Assembly: GCF_000743575.1 (NCBI RefSeq)
Contig: NZ_JQGC01000010.1
Coordinates: 62,001-126,000, forward strand
Reading direction: 5' to 3'
Source: Devosia riboflavina
GTDB lineage: Bacteria; Pseudomonadota; Alphaproteobacteria; Rhizobiales; Devosiaceae
DNA length: 64,000 nucleotides
In this document: one piece after another, positions 36,767-45,174 of the stretch
Numbering within the stretch: the stretch's first letter is position 1
Layout of the letters: each line of letters opens with the position of its first letter
Notes under the pieces: generated by a model
Database searches by the model: none
What the model was told of the DNA's origin: nothing
Seen by the model: the letters and a program-made list of their open reading frames with translations, nothing else
Program-made: the position numbers and the translations under genes

Positions 36767-38143
36767 ATGAGCCTCAAATTTGGAACGAGCGGCGTGCGCG
36801 GGCTTGTCGTTGATCTGCAGGGGCAGCCGGCGCGGCGCTATGTGGCGGCGTTCCTCAAGCATTTGCAGGCTTCAGGGCAAATGGCAGGCGGGCGCGTGCT
36901 GGTGGGATATGACCTCCGGCCATCGAGCCCGGAGATTGCCGAGGATTGCCTGGCCGCGATTGCGCATGCCGGGTTCGAGCCCGTGGATTGCGGCGCGGTG
37001 CCGACGCCGGCTTTGGCGTTGCAGGCGATGACAACGCAGAGCGCGGCTGTGATGATCACAGGGAGCCATATTCCGGCGGACCGTAATGGGCTGAAGTTTT
37101 ACAAGCCGGCCGGTGAGGTCAGCAAATCAGATGAGCAGGGAATCGTTGCAGCGCTGTCGGATGCCGACGTGCCGGACTACGATGAATCGGTACTCGATGA
37201 ATTCGAGGAAACGCTGGAAGCCTATCGAGATCGATGCGTGGATCTGCTGCCGGTCGGTGCGCTCGAAGGCGTCAGGGTCGGGGTTTTCGAGCACTCTACA
37301 GTGTCGCGGGAACTGATGGGCGAAGTGCTGGCGGCACTTGGCGCGCAGGTCGTGTCGCTGGGGCGAAGCGACGTCTTTGTGCCGGTGGATACCGAGGCGT
37401 TTTCGGATGCCCTGTTTGCTCCCCTGCCCGGCTGGGTTCGGGATCAGAAACTTGACGCGATCATCTCGGCCGATGGCGATGCGGATCGGCCGCTGGTGAT
37501 GGATGGGAGTGGCAATTTCGTGCGCGGCGACGCACTGGGCCTGCTGGCAGCGCGGTTCCTCGACGCCAAGACGGTGGTGACGCCGGTGACGTCCAATTCG
37601 GCCATCGAGCATACTGGATATTTTGACCAGGTCGTGCGGACGCGCGTGGGCTCGCCTTTCGTCGTTGCCGAAATGGAAAAGGCCGAGAAGGTCGTGGGCT
37701 TTGAGGCCAATGGCGGCACGTTCGTGGGCAATGGGTTTGACCTGATGGCGCTGCCGACGCGCGATGCCATCCTGCCCGCTATTGCGGTGCTGGGGCTGGC
37801 TGCACGGGAGAAGATTTCGGTGGCCGAACTCGTGTCGCGCCTGCCGCTGCAGGTGGCGGTGGCGGATCGGCTGCAGAATGTGCCGGCAGAGCGGAGTGGT
37901 CCGTTCCTCGATCGGTTGCAGAAGGATGCGGCCTATGCCGCCGAAGTCTTCGCGCCCAATGAGATCGCCGATGTGAATGCGATCGATGGATTGCAGTTTC
38001 ACCTGACGAGCGGAGAGACCGTGCATTTCCGGGCTTCGGGGAATGCGCCGGAGCTGCGGTCCTATGTCGAGGCTGGGACGGAAGCGCGGGCGAAGGAACT
38101 GCTGGCTTGGTCTATGGCGGCGCTGGAGAAGGCGGTTCGCTGA
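36767..38143 (+). CDS. Phosphohexomutase (phosphomannomutase/phosphoglucomutase family)
   Basis: The 458-residue enzyme starts at ATG 36767, giving MSLKFGTSGVRG. The phosphoserine loop is TGSHIP with S100, the metal loop is DGDADRP at about residue 236, and the sugar-binding loop GFEANGGTF follows. It interconverts hexose 1- and 6-phosphates for surface polysaccharides. The motif set fits phosphomannomutase or phosphoglucomutase more than GlmM, but specificity is not certain. The gene is 10 bases after arfB. Confidence 0.88.
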   Translation: MSLKFGTSGVRGLVVDLQGQPARRYVAAFLKHLQASGQMAGGRVLVGYDLRPSSPEIAEDCLAAIAHAGFEPVDCGAVPTPALALQAMTTQSAAVMITGSHIPADRNGLKFYKPAGEVSKSDEQGIVAALSDADVPDYDESVLDEFEETLEAYRDRCVDLLPVGALEGVRVGVFEHSTVSRELMGEVLAALGAQVVSLGRSDVFVPVDTEAFSDALFAPLPGWVRDQKLDAIISADGDADRPLVMDGSGNFVRGDALGLLAARFLDAKTVVTPVTSNSAIEHTGYFDQVVRTRVGSPFVVAEMEKAEKVVGFEANGGTFVGNGFDLMALPTRDAILPAIAVLGLAAREKISVAELVSRLPLQVAVADRLQNVPAERSGPFLDRLQKDAAYAAEVFAPNEIADVNAIDGLQFHLTSGETVHFRASGNAPELRSYVEAGTEARAKELLAWSMAALEKAVR

Positions 38144-38149
38144 AGTATC

Positions 38150-38215
38150 GGGGCACGCCCTCGTGGTTCGAGGCTTTGCTTTGCAAAGCGCCTCACCATG
38201 AGGGTTACTGTGGTG
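38150..38215. repeat. Palindromic repeat, class D, copy 1
   Basis: An imperfect palindrome whose arms read CCTCGTGGTTCGAGGC and GCGCCTCACCATGAGG around TTTGCTTTGCAAA, preceded by GGGGCACGC. Related copies lie at 46931 and 46999. It begins a few bases after the phosphohexomutase stop. Confidence 0.75.
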
Positions 38216-38267
38216 CCTTTGTTCACGCGAGAGCGGGAAGTATTGGTTTTGCCCAGAAACGAAGGTC

Positions 38268-38287
38268 CCCGCTTTCGCGGGATGACA
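38268..38287. repeat. Short palindrome, class C, copy 2 (partial)
   Basis: CCCGC TTTC GCGGG followed by ATGACACC. It matches the core of the longer palindrome at 42831, which is also followed by ATGACGCC. Confidence 0.6.
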
Positions 38288-38332
38288 CCGTGGCTGGTGG
38301 GAGATCGCAGGTAGCTAACTACCGAAACGTTT

Positions 38333-38358
38333 GGGGCGGCCAATGGCCGCCCCTTTTG
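38333..38358 (+). terminator. Intrinsic terminator between convergent genes
   Basis: An 8-base stem GGGGCGGC/GCCGCCCC (38333-38340, 38346-38353) with a 5-base loop is followed on the plus strand by TTTTG. It ends transcription from the phosphohexomutase side and abuts the stop of the minus-strand secreted protein. Confidence 0.75.
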
Positions 38359-38362
38359 ATTC

Positions 38363-40156
38363 TTACTTGGTCGAGGCGGTGATGTTGACCTTGCCGATCA
38401 GGGTGGTCGGGTCTTCTTCGGCGGTCATGAAATCGACCATGCCGAGGCCGGGGTCGGTCTTGGCTTCGATGCCGATATTGAGCGATTTGGCCGTGCCGCT
38501 AACGAACTGGTTGATCGCCGCGCCAAGCTTGGCCGCGTCAGCAGCGCCGGCCATCATGCCGATGACGGTGCCTTCGGCAAGACCAGCGAAGACCGGGCGC
38601 AGGGTGGCTGGGTCGGCGCCCTGTTCCGCGGCGGCGGCGGCCAGGATGATGTCGGAGAGGCCGGCATCGGTGACATCGAGGTTGAGCGCCTTGATGGCGA
38701 CGCCCATGCCGGCCATCAGGGCTTCGTTTTCATCGAGCGAGAACAGGGCTTCGGTGGCGTTGGCGATGGTGCCGGAGAGAACGACGGTCGCGAGGTCGAC
38801 GCCCGAGACGGAAACTTCCTCAACATCGATGCTGCTGGTATCGGCATTCCAGGCAGCGGCGAGGCGGAAGCCGGCGTCGATCTTGGTGATGCCAAGGGCG
38901 ATCAACTGCTGGAGCTGCTCGTCCTGGGTATCCTCCGGCAGTGCGGCGCGGATGCCGCTGGCGGAGGTATCGATGACGCTGGGGATGCCGTTGATATAGC
39001 TCGCGAGCGACAGGTCGAAATCGTCAATATCGGCCACGATGCGTTCGCCATCGGCGTCCGGATCGGGAATATCGATGGCGAGACCCGCGAACGAGAAACC
39101 GTCAAAGGCCGGGATCAGGGCGCGGGCATTGGCTTCGAGCCAGGCTTCGTCGACCTCTTCCGGAGCGCCGGCCAGGGCGGCGATGGTGGAGGACAGGTCG
39201 AATTGCTTGAGGGTGAAATTGCCCAGGGTAATCGAGCCGTCGCCTTCCACATTGATCAGGAAGTCGTTCATCGAAATCTGCGGATAGATGCCCGGCGACA
39301 TGCCGGCCATGGTCATATTGCCGATTTCGAAGGTCATCGGGCGGCCGTCGTCATCGGTGCCGGAACAGGAAAAACCGTCAAAGGTGAATTCCGAGCTCTC
39401 GAAGGCCGTGAGGATATCGGCATACATGCGCATGAATTTGCCCATCAAGGCCGGATCGGCCATTTCCGGGTCGTCTTCCATCTGCTGGGCAAGCGTCATG
39501 ATCTCGACGAAAGAGGTCTCGATCGGACGGCCACGAACTTCGGCGCCGCTGACCGGACCGAATTCGCAACTGACGTCTTCCGCTTCGAACGTGCCGCCTT
39601 CCATCAGGAAATCGGCATAGAGCGTTTCCATCTCGGTGGAGCCGCCGGCATCGACGAGGCCATAAATGCCGAGCATGCCGCCGATATTGAAGTTGGTGGC
39701 CGAGGTGCTGCCCATTTCGGCATGACCGTCCTCGACATCGAAGCTGGAGCCTTCGAGGCTCGCGCTGGCGGCGACGCCATCGACCACGTCTTCAAGGACG
39801 AGATTGGTGAAGGTGAGAACGCCTTCTTCCTTTGTGCCATCGACGGTGGAGGTGACCGTCAGGACGATTTCCGGAACCGTGATGCTTGATGCATTGAGGC
39901 CGGCGAGCGCATCGGCGTTTTCGACCAGCGCACCGCTGAGAATCGCCTTGATGGTGTCTGCATCGATGCTGGAATCAACCGCGTCGACGCTGGGAATGGA
40001 AACGGAGAATTCTGCGGGTTCTGACGCTGCCGCCTGCTCGGCAGGCTTGGTCTTGACCTTCTGCGCCATTGCCGGCGCAGCGGGCAGCGCAACGCTGACT
40101 AGACATGCTGCGGCGATCCCTGCCAGGCCACGCCTGGTGACGATGTTCAAAGTCAT
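38363..40156 (-). CDS. Large acidic secreted protein of unknown family
   Basis: The 597-residue product has an N-terminal signal peptide with an RR pair (NIVTRRGLAGIAAACLVSV, cleaved near AMA), followed by about 560 very acidic residues rich in Ala, Asp, Gly, Ser and Thr. Only two cysteines remain in the mature chain (DVSCEFG and FSCSG). Phrases such as SITVPEIVLTVTS, GNMTMAGMSPGIYPQISMN and EVSVSGVDLATVVLSG recur as alternating hydrophobic strands, suggesting a long beta-rich, AsmA- or lipid-transfer-like fold. I do not recognise the family. It is monocistronic. Confidence 0.75.
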   Translation of the reverse strand: MTLNIVTRRGLAGIAAACLVSVALPAAPAMAQKVKTKPAEQAAASEPAEFSVSIPSVDAVDSSIDADTIKAILSGALVENADALAGLNASSITVPEIVLTVTSTVDGTKEEGVLTFTNLVLEDVVDGVAASASLEGSSFDVEDGHAEMGSTSATNFNIGGMLGIYGLVDAGGSTEMETLYADFLMEGGTFEAEDVSCEFGPVSGAEVRGRPIETSFVEIMTLAQQMEDDPEMADPALMGKFMRMYADILTAFESSEFTFDGFSCSGTDDDGRPMTFEIGNMTMAGMSPGIYPQISMNDFLINVEGDGSITLGNFTLKQFDLSSTIAALAGAPEEVDEAWLEANARALIPAFDGFSFAGLAIDIPDPDADGERIVADIDDFDLSLASYINGIPSVIDTSASGIRAALPEDTQDEQLQQLIALGITKIDAGFRLAAAWNADTSSIDVEEVSVSGVDLATVVLSGTIANATEALFSLDENEALMAGMGVAIKALNLDVTDAGLSDIILAAAAAEQGADPATLRPVFAGLAEGTVIGMMAGAADAAKLGAAINQFVSGTAKSLNIGIEAKTDPGLGMVDFMTAEEDPTTLIGKVNITASTK

Positions 40157-40318
40157 GGTTTTCTCCCAATTGCAGGCGACGCCAGCACCATGCCGCCCAA
40201 CTGTCTCGGCTTTAAGGCATATAGGCCTATTTTCGGGCAGGCAAATGCAAGTGGTGTGACGACGGGGTTTTGGGGTTTGCGGGAGTGGCGGTTGGTGCCC
40301 GTCGCCTCACCGCCCCGT

Positions 40319-40393
40319 CGTCACCACCGGGCTTGTCCCGGTGGTCCCCAGCGGAGGTGAGATGGATTGCCGGGACAAGCCCGGCAATGACGA
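40319..40393. repeat. REP-like palindromic repeat, class A, copy 3
   Basis: ACCACCGGG/CCCGGTGGT (40323-40345) and ATTGCCGGG/CCCGGCAAT (40366-40388), then GACGA. It occupies the gap between the secreted protein start and the rhomboid stop. Confidence 0.85.
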
Positions 40394-40417
40394 AGGACTG
40401 GTTGCGCCGCGCAGAAT

Positions 40418-41155
40418 CTACGAGTGCTTCCGCTCGAAGAGCCCGACCATGAGAAGGCCGGCAAAGAAGCCGCCGAGATGCGCCTGCCAGGCGACGCCGA
40501 GGCTGGCGCCCATGAGCAGCGGTGCGAGGGGCACGGCGGCGTTGAGGACCAGCCAGATCAGCGTGAAGAATCGGGAGCGCGGATTGACGAAAACCTCGCG
40601 CAAGCTGGCGAGGCGCCGGCCGAGGACCACGCGCTGGCCGGTCTCGGGGTGTTGCGCGTAGAGCACCGGCTGGAAGATGAACCGGACGGCAGCACCGGTT
40701 AGGCCGGCAACGCCGCCAGAGGCGCCGATGAGATAGGCGCCGGAATAGAGCGAGGTTGCCGCGAAGGCGGCGGCGCCGGCGGCGGCCGAAACGAGAAAGA
40801 TCGCCAGCATGGGCCCTGCCCCATAGCGCCGGACAACCGGGCTGGCGAAGATGACAAGCCAAGCCACGTTGACGAGCAGATGATCCCAGCCGCCATGGAG
40901 GAAGGCATGGGAAAACGGCGTCCAGAGCAAGGGAATCGCGACGGAGATATCCTGCGGTGCCAAAACGATACGCAGCGGCTGGAAGGCGAACCAGAAATAG
41001 AGCTGAGTCTGTCCCGCCTCGTTAAGCACCATGGTTGCTGCCAGGTGAATCGCGACCAAAACGCCGACCAAAGCCGTTACGGCATTGGGCAGAAGGAAGA
41101 TCGGCTCGCGCGGCGGGCGGCCTTGGGAACCGGGCATTTGCTCGGGTTCGCTCAT
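40418..41155 (-). CDS. Rhomboid-family intramembrane serine protease
   Basis: The 245-residue membrane protein has about six helices. The catalytic Ser is in IGASGGVAGLTGA (about residue 145) and the His in WQAHLGGFFAGL (about 226). The L1 motif region includes HGGWDHLLVNVAWL. It cleaves transmembrane substrates inside the inner membrane. The substrate is unknown. It stands alone, diverging from the PAS_5 gene across 182 bases. Confidence 0.92.
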   Translation of the reverse strand: MSEPEQMPGSQGRPPREPIFLLPNAVTALVGVLVAIHLAATMVLNEAGQTQLYFWFAFQPLRIVLAPQDISVAIPLLWTPFSHAFLHGGWDHLLVNVAWLVIFASPVVRRYGAGPMLAIFLVSAAAGAAAFAATSLYSGAYLIGASGGVAGLTGAAVRFIFQPVLYAQHPETGQRVVLGRRLASLREVFVNPRSRFFTLIWLVLNAAVPLAPLLMGASLGVAWQAHLGGFFAGLLMVGLFERKHS

Positions 41156-41337
41156 CGATTTTCTCCCTAAAACCCTGTGCTGCGCGGCTTACGCAAAGCT
41201 TTTCCACATTGGGACAGCGGCGTTAACCTTAATTAATGTTTAAGCGGGCAATCGCCCTGCCGATTTGCCATTGTCGTCGGCGCGGCGAGACTCTCTCACG
41301 GAGATCGGATGCCGCTTATGAACAAGCGGGTCCTACC

Positions 41338-41991
41338 ATGCAGATGCCGAGCACCAATACGCTCTATACCTATTGGAACACGATTCGTGGCGCCCGCAGC
41401 GCGCCCGACCGTAAGGACATCGATCCCACCCGCATTCGCGAGGCCCTGGCCAATACCTTCATCCTCGAACTCAATGATGAGGACAAGTTCTCCTTCCGCC
41501 TCGCCGGCTCGCACCTTTGCACCAGCTATTGCCGCGAATTGAAGGGCCGCTCCTTCTCCGCGCTCTGGCACGACCGCGACCAGGATGCGATGGAAACGCT
41601 GATCCGCGCCGTGACCGAAGATCACGCCGTGGCGCTTGTGACCTTCCAGGGCTCGACGGCGCTCCACACCAAGACATCCTTCGAGATGATCCTGATGCCG
41701 CTGCGTCACAATGGCTCCAGCCACACGCGCATTCTGGGCGGCATGACGGCCACGGAAGAACCCTATTGGCTCGGCGTGCAGCCGATCACCGAGCAGCGGA
41801 TCACCGGTCTGCGCCTGATCTGGCCGGATGAAATGCCGCGCGAGGAATCGATGCCCGACGTTGCCGCCAGTGTGGTGAACGATGTCAGCTTTGCGCCGGC
41901 CGCTTCCAGCATGGCCATGCCGACGACGCTCTACGGCCGCAGCGCGCGCCGCTATGCGCACCTCGCCGTGATCGACGGCGGCCGCAACTAA
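41338..41991 (+). CDS. PAS_5-domain protein
   Basis: The 217-residue protein starts at ATG 41338. The fragment YTYWNTIRGARSAPDRKDID and later FILELNDEDKFSFRLAGSHL and CRELKGRSF match the PAS_5 family, common as multiple copies in alphaproteobacteria. There is no output kinase or GGDEF domain, so it may act as a small sensor or partner. The C-terminal 40 residues are variable. A hairpin follows it and a PilZ protein lies 168 bases downstream. Confidence 0.82.
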   Translation: MQMPSTNTLYTYWNTIRGARSAPDRKDIDPTRIREALANTFILELNDEDKFSFRLAGSHLCTSYCRELKGRSFSALWHDRDQDAMETLIRAVTEDHAVALVTFQGSTALHTKTSFEMILMPLRHNGSSHTRILGGMTATEEPYWLGVQPITEQRITGLRLIWPDEMPREESMPDVAASVVNDVSFAPAASSMAMPTTLYGRSARRYAHLAVIDGGRN

Positions 41992-41998
41992 GGCTGGT

Positions 41999-42019
41999 GC
42001 GACCGGGTCTCCCGGTCGC
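41999..42019 (+). terminator. Possible terminator after the PAS_5 gene
   Basis: A perfect 9-base stem GCGACCGGG/CCCGGTCGC with a 3-base loop starts 7 bases after the stop, followed by pyrimidine-rich CTATCTCTCTGTC rather than a pure T-tract. Confidence 0.5.
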
Positions 42020-42159
42020 CTATCTCTCTGTCAGGGCGTTGCTTTCAGGCGGAATGCGCATCGCGTCGCTTCGGCCGAACGCCCCGACACCAACAAAGCG
42101 TTAACCGAGAATCGATAAGCTGTTTGCACTTTTACGTGCGGGCGGGGACCGGTGAACGC

Positions 42160-42795
42160 ATGCTCAGTGACGATCTCGATTCAGCGCGCATGCCCTCTCC
42201 TTCGCAGCCCCGGGCTGTCGAGGGCCGCTTTCAGCGCGTCAAGGTTTCCATCCTTGGCCGCTATATGCTTGCCGATCGTCGTGAATTTCCCTGCCAGGTT
42301 TTGGAGATGTCGCCGGGCGATGCCGTGGTGATTGCGCCTGTGCCGGGAATCGAAGGCGAGCGCATCATTGCCTATCTCGACCATATGGGCCGCATCGAAG
42401 GCACCATTCTCAAGCAGGTCGATGGCGGTTTCCTGATGGATATTGCCGCGACGCCCCGCAAGCGCGACAAGATGGCGGCGCAGCTCACCTGGCTCGCCAA
42501 CAAGGACGTGCTGAACCTGCCGGAAGATCGCCGGCACGAGCGCGTGGTGCCCGACCTCCGGCACTCCACCGTCGTTCTCGACGATGGCCGGCGCTATAAC
42601 TGCAAGATCATCGACATTTCGCTCTCGGGCGCGGCCATCGAACTCGATGTGCGTCCGGCCATGGGCACACCGATTACGCTCGGCCGCATGCGCGCGCGCG
42701 TCGTGCGGCATTTCCAGAATGGCGTGGCCGTGGAATTTGCGGCGGCGCAGGAAATGCTCAATGTCGTGCAGCAGAATCTGCGCGTCATGAACTGA
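42160..42795 (+). CDS. PilZ-domain protein, two PilZ-like units
   Basis: The 211-residue product starts at ATG 42160. The first unit has RFQRVKVSILGRYM (residues about 22-36). The second has RRHERVVPDLR and DISLSGAAIELDVR (about 126-180), which together form the RxxxR and D/N-x-S-x-x-G c-di-GMP-binding motifs. It is likely a soluble cyclic di-GMP receptor. It lies next to a PAS_5 gene and 220 bases upstream of the BTLCP peptidase, which hints at a shared surface or motility function. Confidence 0.88.
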   Translation: MLSDDLDSARMPSPSQPRAVEGRFQRVKVSILGRYMLADRREFPCQVLEMSPGDAVVIAPVPGIEGERIIAYLDHMGRIEGTILKQVDGGFLMDIAATPRKRDKMAAQLTWLANKDVLNLPEDRRHERVVPDLRHSTVVLDDGRRYNCKIIDISLSGAAIELDVRPAMGTPITLGRMRARVVRHFQNGVAVEFAAAQEMLNVVQQNLRVMN

Positions 42796-42830
42796 GGCCT
42801 GGCCTCTCTATCTCATACATCTACGGTATT

Positions 42831-42854
42831 ATTCCCGCTTTCGCGGGAATGACG
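42831..42854. repeat. Short palindrome, class C, copy 1
   Basis: ATTCCCGC TTTC GCGGGAAT is a perfect 8-base stem-loop followed by GACG. Its core recurs at 38268. It lies 35 bases after the PilZ stop and could also help terminate transcription. Confidence 0.7.
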
Positions 42855-43015
42855 CCGTGTTTAGGGCAGCGTCTGTGCCAGCGTAAACGAGCCCTTACCT
42901 CGGTCGCTAAAACACAGATCAAACTCTCATAAAACACGCATAAAAACTGCTCGGCAGTTTTCGGACCGGGGCAAGTCGGCCCCCTTAGCGTGGTCTCCAT
43001 CAGGGAGATCGCGTT

Positions 43016-43642
43016 ATGGCAATCCGAAATAAGCGCCTGATGGCGGCCGGTATGGCTGCTGCGGCGCTCGCAATCTGGGCCCAACCCAGTGCGGCTATCG
43101 ACTTTACCAATGCAGCCTATGTGCAGGTTGCAAGCACGAATACGTCCATTCCGGTGGGGCATCTGGATTTCTGCCGGTCGCGTCCCGGCGAGTGTCAGGC
43201 CAATGGCGCCGTCGTCGATGCCGTCAGCCTGACGGAAACCAACTGGCAGCAGCTCGTTTCCATCAACGCGCATTTCAACCAGACGATCATTCCGGTGACG
43301 GACCAGGAACTCTACCAGGTGGAAGAGTTCTGGACCTATCCTACGAGCGGCTATGGCGACTGCGAGGATTTCGTGCTCGCCAAGCGCCAGGCGCTGATCG
43401 AGGCAGGCTGGTCGCCCAGCACGCTGCTCATCGCCGTGGTGCGCCAGAGCGATGGCAGCGGCCATGCGGTGCTGATGGTGCGGACCGACCGCGGCGATCT
43501 GGTGCTCGACAACCAGGAAAGCGCCATCCGCGTCTGGAACGAGACGCCCTATCAATATCTCAAGCGCCAGTCGCAAGCGCATGCCGGCCAGTGGGTCGAC
43601 ATGTTCGATGATCGCATGACCATCGTGGCCGCCAACCAATAA
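43016..43642 (+). CDS. Bacterial transglutaminase-like cysteine peptidase (BTLCP, PF06035 type)
   Basis: The 208-residue protein has a signal peptide (MAAAALAIWAQPSAA) and a catalytic triad C116 (YGDCEDFVLAKR), H150 (GSGHAVLMV) and D165 (LVLDNQ). The family includes LapG, the periplasmic protease that releases adhesin under c-di-GMP control, but alphaproteobacterial members are mostly uncharacterised. Here two further cysteines (C53, C60) may form a disulfide. It follows a PilZ gene and ends at a strong terminator. Confidence 0.88.
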   Translation: MAIRNKRLMAAGMAAAALAIWAQPSAAIDFTNAAYVQVASTNTSIPVGHLDFCRSRPGECQANGAVVDAVSLTETNWQQLVSINAHFNQTIIPVTDQELYQVEEFWTYPTSGYGDCEDFVLAKRQALIEAGWSPSTLLIAVVRQSDGSGHAVLMVRTDRGDLVLDNQESAIRVWNETPYQYLKRQSQAHAGQWVDMFDDRMTIVAANQ

Positions 43643-43685
43643 GCTTTCCGGGTCCCGCCCGATACTTCCTGATAGGGACCTGATG

Positions 43686-43724
43686 AACAAGGCCGGCTCT
43701 CGCTGCAGCGAGGCCGGCCTTGTT
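43686..43724 (+). terminator. Long intrinsic terminator hairpin
   Basis: A perfect 12-base stem AACAAGGCCGGC/GCCGGCCTTGTT encloses a second palindrome, CTCGCTGCAGCGAG. It lies 43 bases after the BTLCP stop and 19 before the convergent small membrane gene, so it probably serves both directions. Confidence 0.75.
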
Positions 43725-43743
43725 GTATTCGGACTGCGTGGTC

Positions 43744-44064
43744 TTAGCGAATGGCGAAGACGTAGAGGCTCATGAAGAAGAGGCCGGTGACGAAGGCCCA
43801 ACTGAAGCCGACGAGCGCGCCGATCAGCGCCGAGGTCATCGACAGCGTGCTGCTGTCCTCACGCTGCCAGCCCATATGCAGCATGATGTAGGGCCCGCAG
43901 ACGATGCTCATGACCAGATGCCCGGCAGCGCCGGCGAGGCTCCGTCCATCCATGCGGAGCATGGCCTGCTGGCGGGACAGCGCCTGATAGAGATGCGTCC
44001 CAGCGCCCGCAATGCACAGCCCCACGCCTATGATGAACGCTGCAAGCAAAAGTTCGCGCGCCAT
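43744..44064 (-). CDS. Small integral membrane protein
   Basis: ATG 44064 is chosen because AGGAGG lies 7 bases upstream. The 106-residue product has three likely transmembrane segments (LLLAAFIIGVGLCIAGAG, AGHLVMSIVCGPYIMLHMGW, LVGFSWAFVTGLFFMSLYVF). No catalytic motif is seen and the family is not recognised with confidence. It is monocistronic and convergent with the BTLCP gene. Confidence 0.75.
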   Translation of the reverse strand: MARELLLAAFIIGVGLCIAGAGTHLYQALSRQQAMLRMDGRSLAGAAGHLVMSIVCGPYIMLHMGWQREDSSTLSMTSALIGALVGFSWAFVTGLFFMSLYVFAIR

Positions 44065-44172
44065 CCCTGCCCTCCTGTGCCATCGACCCATGGCAATGTT
44101 AATTCTTTGGTAACCATATTGCGGCTGAAGTGATGTGTCACCTCCGCTTCAGAAAACTGGTTAACGCTGGCC

Positions 44173-44820
44173 ATGTCCGCCCTGCCGCGCTCCGAACCCC
44201 GCATTTCCGGGCTTATGCAGAACCTGGCGGGTATTGCGCTGGTGGTTATGCTGGCCGCTTTGGGTGTGGCTTATCTTGTGGATGAAGCCGGCCGATCCGA
44301 CGGACGCAAGGCGCCATCGCTCGAAGATGGCGAGGCGCTGGTGCAAACGGTCGGCGGACGCGAACTAACGATTCCCAAAAACTGGTTCCGCTTCGGCGAG
44401 CAGATGCAAAGCGGCTTTGTCGGCCAGGTCGATCTATCGGTGGAATTGCCGCTTGGACGGGTCGACGTGACGCTGCTGCCGCGCTCCCGGGCCAAGTCGA
44501 GCAGCGAACTGCTGGACAGCGTCTATGTGCACCAATTCGCCAAGGGCACGGAAACGGGCGTGCCGGGGCTCATCGGGCAGAAGCTCGAGGGCAATGGTTA
44601 TGCCGGGGAAGTCATCTGGTATGACGCGCTGGCGCCAAAACCCTTTGTCGCCAAGTGCATAGACGCCATCGAGGCGGATGCGCCGGACAAATGCGTCCGC
44701 ACCGTGCATCTCGCTAGCGGGCTCGCCGCTATCTATAGCTTTGACGAAACTTTGCTGCCGGCCTGGCGCGATTTCGACGCTGAAATGGGCCAGTGGCTGG
44801 AAAGGATCGGCGCCAACTAG
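44173..44820 (+). CDS. Single-pass membrane-anchored hypothetical protein
   Basis: The 215-residue protein has one N-terminal transmembrane helix (AGIALVVMLAALGVAYLV, about residues 19-36) and a soluble periplasmic domain with two cysteines (AKCIDAIEADAPDKCVRTV) that could pair. No lipobox or catalytic motif is visible. I do not recognise the family, although the layout with TIPKNWFRFG resembles proteins annotated as unknown in rhizobia. It ends 21 bases before the convergent DUF3126 gene. Confidence 0.75.
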   Translation: MSALPRSEPRISGLMQNLAGIALVVMLAALGVAYLVDEAGRSDGRKAPSLEDGEALVQTVGGRELTIPKNWFRFGEQMQSGFVGQVDLSVELPLGRVDVTLLPRSRAKSSSELLDSVYVHQFAKGTETGVPGLIGQKLEGNGYAGEVIWYDALAPKPFVAKCIDAIEADAPDKCVRTVHLASGLAAIYSFDETLLPAWRDFDAEMGQWLERIGAN

Positions 44821-44841
44821 TGTCGGCGCCGTTCAGTGAGA

Positions 44842-45060
44842 TCAGTCGATATCGTCGAGGTCGATATCGAGGATCGACATCGAGAACATGTAGGACTTGT
44901 CGCCATCTTCGTCGTCGACGTGGATGAGGCCGATCGACTCGTCGCCGATGAAGACTTCCACCGAGTCGTTGAGCTTGGCACGGGGACGGACGTCGATGTT
45001 CTTGTTGTTGAACATGCGTTGCAGGAATTTCTGCAGCTTGATGATCTCGGGATGGTTCAC
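44842..45060 (-). CDS. DUF3126 small protein
   Basis: The 72-residue protein (NHPEIIKLQKFLQRMFNN, then DVRPRAKLNDSVEVFIGD, ending acidic LDIDLDDID) matches DUF3126. The family is restricted to alphaproteobacteria and regularly follows cysE. Function is unknown; the position suggests a link to serine acetyltransferase or cysteine synthesis. A 114-base gap follows cysE. Confidence 0.88.
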   Translation of the reverse strand: MNHPEIIKLQKFLQRMFNNKNIDVRPRAKLNDSVEVFIGDESIGLIHVDDEDGDKSYMFSMSILDIDLDDID

Positions 45061-45174
45061 GGCAATCGTCCTGCTGTTGGTTTTGCGCGCAATCTAGTGC
45101 CTCACGGGCCGCTGGCAACCCCCGGCACTGTCATTTTAGCGGTGACAACCTGCGGCAGAGACTTGCCCCGCCGG

